This document shows, piece after piece, positions 57,501 through 64,000 of a stretch of DNA of 64,000 nucleotides (position 1 is its first letter; every line of letters starts with the position of its first letter). Source of the DNA: Nereocystis luetkeana (lineage: Eukaryota; Sar; Phaeophyceae; Laminariales; Laminariaceae); assembly GCA_031213475.1 (NCBI GenBank), contig JARUPZ010000025.1, positions 2,864,077 to 2,928,076 of the forward strand, in the 5' to 3' direction. Under the pieces are notes generated by a model. It had not been told where the DNA came from. It searched no databases and worked only from the letters and a program-made list of their open reading frames with translations. Position numbers and translations under genes: made by a program.

Positions 57501-57728
57501 CACGTTCTACGACAGATGTATCACATTTCTGCTAAAAAAATAGTTTCTGAATGACGGGGCTTCTCTCACCCAAACTCGTCGGAAGGCGAATCAATCTTGT
57601 TTCGAGAAATGATTCCATTGTATACTCGAGCCATGGGGTTATTCATCGAGATACAATTTGATTTGATTTTCTTCAGTGAGGAGCCTCAGGGAACCCAGGG
57701 TGATTCTTTTGTATCGTAGAACGCTTCC
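57501..57728 (+). mobile_element. Family-B TIR element
   Basis: Left end ACGTTCTACGACAGATGTAT, internal GAATGACGGGGCTTC, CGGAAGGCGAATCAATCTTG and GAGCCATGGGG, right end GTATCGTAGAACGC. It is 35 bp from the preceding copy, in the same orientation. Confidence 0.8.
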
Positions 57729-57834
57729 AATACACTCTGTATCCCTTAGGAAATAAGTCTCAAACATCTTACAATCACATTGGTCACTGGTACGGGTTTT
57801 AGCAGACAAGAGAGCGGCCAGAAAACAAGGATAT

Positions 57835-57860
57835 ATGTATATATATATATATATATATAT
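57835..57860. repeat. (TA)n tract
   Basis: About 13 TA units just before duplication copy 1. Confidence 0.85.
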
Positions 57861-58128
57861 AAACAAAACTATAAATTCGTTTTCTCTGGTCGGTCGCCGT
57901 GGGGGCGTTTCGGTGCCCTTTCGAAAGAAGATCGTCAGCCCTGATTCGCGAGAGAGAGCTTTGTACTATTATTCGCGAGTGGAGGGACTTTTCGGGAACA
58001 GATTCAACAGGACTGCCGTTCATCTCAGCTGCTTTGGCCCGAAGAGACCGGCCAGAAGACGGCATACGTACGATAGCAGCCCGATTATTTTTTTATTTTG
58101 TTACGTAATAGTTTCAACACAGGACTAC

Positions 58129-58370
58129 GACGCGGGTCATTGAATTATTTGCGTGCGTGGACACATGTAGACAGCATACGACGCGCGTCACGCTGGTGCC
58201 GCCTCTTCGTATACCGCTTGGCCAGTTGGCCGCCTGCTGGCGTTGCTCCTGCTCGTGCCGCTGCTGCTCGTGCCGCTCGTGCTCGTGCCGCTCCTTCGGG
58301 TGCCGCTCCTGAAGAAGGTGCTGCTTTTGCTTTCGCTGCTTCTGTTGGTACCGGGTGCTCCTCCCGCTAG
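58129..58370 (+). pseudogene. Ala/Arg-rich conserved frame in duplication copy 1
   Basis: The frame reads RRGSLNYLRAWTHVDSIRRA, then WPPAGVAPARAAAARAARAR and ends GTGCSSR at a stop. The same frame exists at 62347-62598 with indels in multiples of three, which hints at coding constraint, but the DNA is CTG/GCTCGTGC low-complexity, so the frame could be kept by repeat-unit slippage. Product unknown; no start is assigned. Confidence 0.3.
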
Positions 58371-58617
58371 TGCTGCTGCTGCTGCCTGGTAGATGGCATC
58401 GCCTGCTTGCTCCTGGTGGTGCTGCTTCTACAGAGTGGACTGCACTTTTTCCTGCTTGCTGCCGATATAAAAGGTTCTGCCTTCAATACACCTCTGCCTC
58501 GGCCTCTTCTGGCGGATCTTGGAAGCCCATCTCGAACAGAACACCCCTGTCCAAGTCAGTGCTCAATCCCACTGTAAAGTGCAACCGCTGCATCTCCCAG
58601 CTATATGATGGAAACAG

Positions 58618-58768
58618 AGCTTTGGAGGCAAGGTCGATTTTGCGACGGGCGACCACGACACCTGCCCCGGCAGCGGGATAATCTTGAAGTGGCCCAAAGA
58701 CTGTGAATTATGCGGCAGGCCTATCGACGTCCGCACCGTGTCCTTCACGCTCGAGACAGGAGGTGGTG
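58618..58768 (+). CDS. Cysteine-rich exon, copy 1, unknown function
   Basis: Putative exon between an AAACAG acceptor and a GTGAGT donor. It reads SFGGKVDFATGDHDTCPGSG, then IILKWPKDCELCGRPIDVRT and FTLETGGG; CELC resembles half of a zinc site. The other copy differs at ten positions, six of them silent third positions, mild evidence that this frame was selected. Just upstream, another frame reads KCNRCISQLYDG with a second CxxC, so an ancestral frameshift or a different gene model is possible. It ends in phase 1, which does not join directly to the exon at 60534. Confidence 0.45.
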
Positions 58769-58862
58769 GTGAGTTGGGTTCTGTTCTTCTCTGTTGCTGT
58801 TGTTGTTGGTGGTGTTGTTGTGTGCTACCTATTTATACCGCCGCGGCTGCTGTTGTTGTTGT

Positions 58863-59190
58863 TGTTGTTGTTGTTCACAAATACACCAGGTACCAGGTAC
58901 TACAGCAGTACGTATATTATATATATCCAAAAACAAATGTCCATATTTTTTTTCTTGATACGAGCTCACACCGAGACAGGGGTATAGTATGCGTACTGAC
59001 ATTTGTATATAGGCTGCTGCTGTCGTTGTTGTTGTAGTTGTTGTTGTTCAAATACATACCAGGTACCAGGTACTACAGCAGTACGTATAACCAAAAACAA
59101 ATGTCCATTTTTTTTTTCGTGATACGAGCTCACCGAGACAGGGGTATAGTACGCGTACTGCCATTTAATTTTGTATATGCGCTGCTGATG
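58863..59190. repeat. ~150-bp tandem duplication with GGTACC motif
   Basis: Units at about 58863-59016 and 59040-59186 share CCAGGTACCAGGTACTACAG, then CAGTACGTAT, CCAAAAACAAATGTCCAT, GATACGAGCTCAC and ACCGAGACAGGGGTATAGTA. TTG/CTG triplets separate them. Confidence 0.9.
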
Positions 59191-60533
59191 CCGTTGTTTT
59201 CGTTTTGCACACTATAACCAAGATTTTTTTCCGAACAGCTGCCGTTGTTGTACACAGCCTGCGTTTCTTGCCACACCGAGACAGTTGACTACCGCCGCTG
59301 CTGCTGTTGTTGTTCTGACACGATAGCAGACAGGCGTTGAGTACACTAACACGTTTCCGTGTTTTATGCTGCTGCCGACTCTGCCGTCGCCGTCTGTGCC
59401 GCGAAAAAAGACGTGAGGGTTCGCCAACATCATTCATCGCATCTCATTCCTATTTACCATTTTCGTGCTTTCTGCCTCTACAGCGCACGCCAACGCGTAT
59501 TTCCCAAACTGTTTTTAAAGGTGCTTTTGCCAAAATCAGGTATACCTGGCCACTTTCGGCCAAAAGCAGTTACATTCTAAAAACAAGAACAAAACACACC
59601 CCAGGAGCCCCAGGCTGGCCCTGCTATTGCCCAGGCTGACATCGTAACTGATTTTGGCTCCAAAAGGCCAACTTATACCTGTTTTTTTCTACTCTCTCTA
59701 GCTTTCAACTGATTTTGGCCAACTTTGAACCAATCAGAGAGGCCACACATACGTACACTGCTGTTTCTCTCCGTATGCGTCTGCCCTCCCTCGGTTGAAA
59801 TTATTCTGCATTACGCAACGTATAAACTCTGTACTCGCACGTACACGTTGTACGTACGTCATAATAATAAATACGTATCTACAAAAATGTGCATACCTGG
59901 TACATGAGTATGCTGGTGTCACTTTTTGTCTTCTTTGGGGTGTGCGACGTGCTTCAGTTGTTAAATACCTGGTAGTTGTTGTGTCCTACTGCCGCTGCTT
60001 TGTTGTTTTCTATGGTCACAGCGGTCCATACATCACCATGGTCTTTATCTGCACCACGCCGCGTCGAGTTTGTCTCAGGTTTGGTACGGCAAGATAATTT
60101 CGTGCCGATCTGGCAATTAGATTTAAGCTGTCAACGGTGGGGGGGCGCCAGAGTAAATACTCTTTTTGGCGCCCCCGCCATCGCAGAACAAACGAAGCCT
60201 ATAAATATATAGTGACCCTCTGCAGGTCCAAGTGAAGCCCGTGGTACGCACTCCGTAAAGAAAACTAAACGACTTAGATTTTGGAGGCCATTTATGGCAC
60301 GCTTCTTTTTTACCCGACTTCATGGACAGAACACCGCTCGTGGCCCGCGTTTTTACTTGGTTTTAGTATACACCTGGTTTTGGCTCAAACGGATCAGGTA
60401 TAACTGATTTTGGCATTTGCCCTTTTTAAAGTCTTCGTCAACTAAACTCATACCAACAAAAATATTTGTATTCAACACGTCTTACATGTCTCATTTGTGC
60501 TGTCGGTTTGTTGTCTATATTCTATGTTTGCAG
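59190..60533. other. Intron-like or intergenic region with recurrent TGATTTTGGC motif
   Basis: CTGATTTTGGC or its complement recurs at about 59530, 59646, 59709 and 60406, often beside AGGTATA/TATACCTG. GGGGGCGCCA at 60140 and TGGCGCCCCC at 60166 form an inverted pair. No exon is recognised. Confidence 0.45.
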
Positions 60534-60701
60534 GTCCGTAAGGATTGTGTCTACTGCAAAGGAACTCTCAAGGACAACGGCATCTTGATCGGCCTGTGCA
60601 AGCCCCCCCTGCACTTCTCGGGCTCCAAGCGCTCCAGGAAGCTCTTCATCGCCCAAGGCGAGCAAGTTCAGGGCGAACGCCACGCGAAGTTCGGCGAATA
60701 G
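60534..60701 (+). CDS. Terminal exon with CxxC motif, unknown function
   Basis: The acceptor TATGTTTGCAG is strong, with a T-rich tract before it. The frame reads VRKDCVYCKGTLKDNGILIG, then LCKPPLHFSGSKRSRKLFIA and ends HAKFGE at TAG. CVYC could pair with CELC of the upstream cysteine-rich exon to form a zinc site, but phases do not match, so an exon in between is needed. The frame after the TAG stays open for about 40 codons (ARVELEKSAAKREG), so the stop may be premature. It is single copy; no counterpart follows duplication copy 2 before the window ends. Confidence 0.5.
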   Translation, partial: VRKDCVYCKGTLKDNGILIGLCKPPLHFSGSKRSRKLFIAQGEQVQGERHAKFGE

Positions 60702-61240
60702 GCTCGGGTGGAACTGGAGAAAAGCGCCGCCAAGCGGGAAGGCTGTGTCGGTCGATCTCCTCGGTTCGGGCTCGGAATAGATCTTCGTACTTTTAAGAGT
60801 CTGTTCTCGTGTCGATCATGATCTTCTGGTAGGGTATCATACGCAGTTCATCTGCCTTCGGTCTGCGCCTGGGGTCTGAATACAGAGGTGTTTGAGGGCG
60901 TTTCGTTGCAGCGTGCGCCTGCGTCTAAAATATTTCAATACTTTCAGCAAACATCCCGTATGCGTGTACTTGCAAGTCTGCCAGCGGGTAGTTTGAGTTT
61001 AAGCGTGGGGAGCGGACTGGTTCATTTTGTTCCGGTGGTGGTTTCTTCAACCAAGAAGAGTCTCAGGTTTTGCATCGCCTTCATCACGCTAGTGCCTTGG
61101 CGAGTGCCAAAGTCAAGCTGACTTTTTTGCATCCTCTTTAGGTGCTGTGGGCAACGCAAGATCCTGTTTTTTTCAATCTACCTTGGGTGTTTGCCAGGGT
61201 GCTGATTCCGTTGATATTAGCGACATTCGCGTTGAGTAGG
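60702..61240. other. Downstream of the CxxC exon, nothing recognised
   Basis: A frame at 60888-61121 has no known motif. Probably 3' UTR and intergenic. Confidence 0.35.
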
Positions 61241-61245
61241 TTTAG

Positions 61246-61526
61246 CAGTCTGGGAGAAGGGATCTTTAGGGATGTTTTTTACTTGAAAAATGTGTAGCGT
61301 GGTCTGCACTTCGGAATCGTCGTCCGCATCTGAGAAATTTCCTGGTTCGATGCAAACTCGGCGTAGCCGCGTTTTTGGCGAGTTTTGGCTCGTTTTGGTT
61401 GCGGTTTGGGGTTAGGGTTAGGGTTAGAGTCAAGGGTTGGGTTGGGTCTTCTCCCGTACCTTGATCCCAACAGGAACCAAAACATCCGAACAGCCTACCA
61501 ACCTAAAGATCCCTTCTCCCAGACTG
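61246..61526. repeat. Perfect 25-bp inverted repeat flanking TTAGGG units
   Basis: CAGTCTGGGAGAAGGGATCT (61246, continuing TTAGG) is the exact inverse of 61502-61526. The loop of about 230 bases contains the interstitial telomere-like tract. Confidence 0.85.
61409..61427 (+). repeat. Interstitial (TTAGGG)3 tract
   Basis: GGGTTAGGGTTAGGGTTAG followed by AGTCAAGGGTTGGG. Too short to be a telomere. Confidence 0.85.
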
Positions 61527-61649
61527 TTAAAGGTCATCTTCGCGTTTGCGAGGGAATTCTTGTTACTACTTACTCCCGTCGCTTCGACTTCTTTGCGTTT
61601 CACGCCGGCCCCGGGCCCACTGCTACGCTTCGTTGAAGACGTTTTTCCT

Positions 61650-62104
61650 TGAGGAATTTCTGTCGTAGCTGGTTTGGGCGTCCGTTAAAGGTTTCGTTCG
61701 TTGTCGAACCGTTAGATGTCGCAGAACATGTGTCTACTGGCGCTGCGATTCGTGGAGCAAGTGCTTACTGTCGAAATTGCATTCCAGGTATCACGCTCAC
61801 ATCTCGCCTTCATATTATCTCATAACAGAAGAACAGATGTAATACATAATTACTACATGCTTTTTTGGTCATTAGAACTGCTCTCTTGCGTCACCCTCAT
61901 CTTCATGTTCCACTCGTATTTTCATTTTACTAATACATACTTGGTTGTTAACAGGTATATTTGAGCGATTGCCCCAACTGCAGCACATACAACTGCAACA
62001 ATTGTTGGAATAGTTCAAACCAACCCACCAAATAGGTATTTCGGCAAGAGTCTTCTTACACGCTAAGCTCATGCCACTCCGAAGGGAAAACTTGTCAACA
62101 AAAC
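61650..62104. other. Spacer, nothing recognised
   Basis: No motif or repeat identified. Confidence 0.35.
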
Positions 62105-62346
62105 TATTAATTCGTTTTCTCTGGTCGGTCGCCGTGGGGGCGTTTCGGTGGCCTTTCGCAAGAATGTCAACCCTGATTCGCGAGAGCTTTGTACTATTCG
62201 CGAGTGGAGGGACTTTTCGGGAACAGATTCAACAGGACTGCCGTTCATCTCAGCTGCTTTGGCCCGAAGAGACCGGCCAGAAGACGGCATGCATACTCGT
62301 ACGATAGGGGACCGGTTTGTTTCTATTTTGGTATGGAATAGTTTTA

Positions 62347-62598
62347 ACAGGACTACGACGCGGGTCATTGGATTATTTGCGTGCGTGGACACATCATGTA
62401 GACAGCATACGACGCGCGTCACGCAGGTGCTGCCCCTTCATATACCGCTTGGCCAGTTGGCCTCCTGCTGGCGTTGCTCCTGCTCGTGCTGATGCTGCTC
62501 GTGCCGCTCGTGCTCGTGCCGCTCCTTCTGGTGCCGCTCCTGCTGGTGCTGATTTTGCTTTCGCTGCTTCTGTTGGTACCGGGTGCTCCTCCCGCTAG
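62347..62598 (+). pseudogene. Ala/Arg-rich conserved frame in duplication copy 2
   Basis: Counterpart of 58129-58370 with an extra His codon and one codon fewer in the Ala-rich part (APAGADF for APEEGAAF), same stop after GTGCSSR. Confidence 0.3.
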
Positions 62599-62837
62599 TG
62601 CTGCGCCTGCCTGGTAGATGGCCTCGCCTGCTCCTGGTGGTGCTGCTGCTTCTACAGAGTGGACTGCACTTTTTCCTGCGGCCGATATTGAAGGTGCTGC
62701 CTTCAATACACCTCTGCCTCGGCCTCTTCTGGCGGATTTTGGAAGCCCATTTCGAACAGAATCCCCCTGTCCAAGTCAGTGCTCAATCCCACTGTAAAGT
62801 GCAACCGCTGCATCTCCCAGCTATATGATGGAGACAG

Positions 62838-62988
62838 AGTTTTGGAGGCAAGGTCGATTTTGCGACCTGCGACCACGACACCTGCCCCGGCAGCGGAATA
62901 ATCTTGAAGTGGCCCAAAGACTGTGAATTGTGCGCCAGGCCTATCGACGTCCGCATCGCGTCCTTCACGCTCGAGACCGGAGGTGGCG
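62838..62988 (+). CDS. Cysteine-rich exon, copy 2, unknown function
   Basis: Same length (151 bp), acceptor and donor as copy 1. It has an extra Cys (FATCDHDTC) and CELCARP in place of CELCGRP. Whether this copy, copy 1 or neither is expressed cannot be told. Confidence 0.45.
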
Positions 62989-63010
62989 GTGAGTTGGGTT
63001 AATAGTTATG

Positions 63011-64000
63011 TGCTTCTCTGTTGCTGTTGTTAGACTGTTGTTGGTGTTGTTGTGTGCTACCGGTACCTATTTATACCGCCGCGGCTGCTGCTGTTGTCGT
63101 TGTTATTGTTTGTCGCCTACGTCTTCCGCCGCGGCTGCTATTATTGTTGAGTTTTTTGCACACGGGTCACTACTTGCATTTTTTAGTTGTATTAATATAC
63201 GAGAACACGACTTGGTGGCGCAGCCCATTGCTGCTGCTACTGCCGCTGCTGCACCTTTTCCTGGTGTTACCCTGCGCGCCTACCGCCCCTGATGCTGCTT
63301 TTCTAGTTTCAGGTTGGTTTATGTTGTCGTCGTTCGCGTTGTTGCTGTTGTAGGGACCTTTGAGTCAGTATCTACTGCCGCTGCTGCTTCTGCTGTTAAA
63401 CAGTTGTCTATGTTGTTGTCTATGCGGTTCGATTATTGAGCTTCAGACTTGGACCCGATCGCATTTTCAGATATGAACTTGGCAAATCGAAACAGCCTTC
63501 CTATGAGGAAAAATCAGATTTATTGTGTGTGTAGAGATTCGAGCAAACGCCGAGACCAACTGCTGTTTTTGTCGTTACGCGCCGCGAGGAGACGCGCTGG
63601 GTGCGCTGCCCTGCGCGTAGGACCCAAGCGTGCGAGCCAAGGCTGACTGCCTCTGGTCTGGCGGCAAAGAGACGTGGCGAGTGCGCTAGAGCCAACCTGT
63701 CTTAGTATTATGTGTTCCACTTTGTGACTGACTGCTGCTGCTGTACAGCAGTGTCAGTCTACGAGTACTCGTACGTATCCAAGCAGAGGTGCGTACCGAG
63801 TGCGCTTCTCTTGGTCTCTAGGCCCGAGCCCGCGCCATATGACTGTACTCTGGCCACGGAGGGGCGGGCCGACCGCCGCCCGAGCGACGACTTGGGTCAT
63901 CGGATTCTCAAATCGAAAAAGTTCCGGTCGGATTTTGCATATTTGGACTGCATAAGCAAAGTCATTCGTTTTTGAGATCGAAAAACACAAATCTGAAGCT
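63011..64000. other. CTG/TTG-rich low-complexity DNA, nothing recognised
   Basis: CTGCTG, TTGTTG and GCCGCTGCTGC clusters recur to about 63420. The rest shows no domain. Frames are homopolymer-rich. Confidence 0.5.

Larger units (their letters stand above)
57876..58800 (+). repeat. Segmental duplication, copy 1
   Basis: Aligned over its whole length with 62105-63010. It begins CGTTTTCTCTGGTCGGTCGC and contains the Ala-rich frame and the cysteine-rich exon. Differences include several three-base indels and a four-base TTGC insertion near 58403. Confidence 0.92.
62105..63010 (+). repeat. Segmental duplication, copy 2
   Basis: Matches 57876-58800 from TTCGTTTTCTCTGGTCGGTC to GGTGAGTTGGGTT. Homology seems to continue weakly in the CTG/TTG sequence after it (GTTGTGTGCTACC, ATTTATACCGCCGCGGCTGC). 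Confidence 0.92.

Noticed and set aside
61409..61427. Chromosome end
   Set aside because: Only three TTAGGG units, with ordinary sequence on both sides.
1..64000. Bacterial or viral operon-type system
   Set aside because: No closely packed co-oriented genes, no ribosome binding sites. All reverse transcriptases fit retrotransposon families and the host gene is intron-rich.

Overview
This window is eukaryotic nuclear DNA dominated by transposable elements. There are no operons, ribosome binding sites or bacterial gene blocks. Coding sequence is split by GT-AG introns, simple repeats are abundant, and copia, gypsy, LINE and DIRS-like reverse transcriptases sit side by side. The LINE and DIRS-like protein styles, the mixed base composition and the large TE-filled introns resemble stramenopile algae, perhaps a brown alga. 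That assignment is inference from recollection of protein style; a red alga or an oomycete cannot be excluded.

Layout. 1-3.6 kb: decayed DIRS/Ngaro-like element, minus strand. 3.9-7.2 kb: two LINE fragments (families 2 and 1), the first split by a small TIR element, the second ending in stacked 3' UTR copies and a (TA)n tract. 7.2-9.7 kb: a 106-bp MITE, a CTG array and a gypsy integrase relic. 10.8-15.0 kb: a copia element with an open 1,225-codon gag-pol that lacks most of its integrase core and is cut off inside RNase H. 15.0-19.2 kb: three further LINE-1 fragments, two of them hosting nested MITE-like elements and one ending in a long (AAC)n tail. 20.15-27.4 kb: a nearly complete gypsy element with two LTRs, one internal stop codon, no recognisable gag, and at its primer binding site a full-length antisense tRNA-His including CCA. 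28.9-31.8 kb: badly decayed copia copy. 33.3-36.1 kb: a fold-back element, a reversed LINE-2 relic and a direct repeat.

36.5-55.0 kb holds the clearest host gene: a major facilitator transporter of the TetA/ZIFL type on the minus strand. Six exons have confident homology and five of their junctions join in matching phase (including a seventh, weaker exon). Its introns reach thousands of bases and carry most copies of a roughly 250-bp TIR element (family B). The first exon and one exon around TM7-TM8 were not found.

57.9-63.0 kb contains a segmental duplication (about 0.9-1.1 kb, copies 4.2 kb apart), each copy with an Ala-rich frame and a cysteine-rich exon of unknown function. A separate cysteine-containing terminal exon lies between them. 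The rest is low-complexity CTG/TTG DNA, CATA arrays, a short interstitial TTAGGG tract and sequence in which I recognise nothing.
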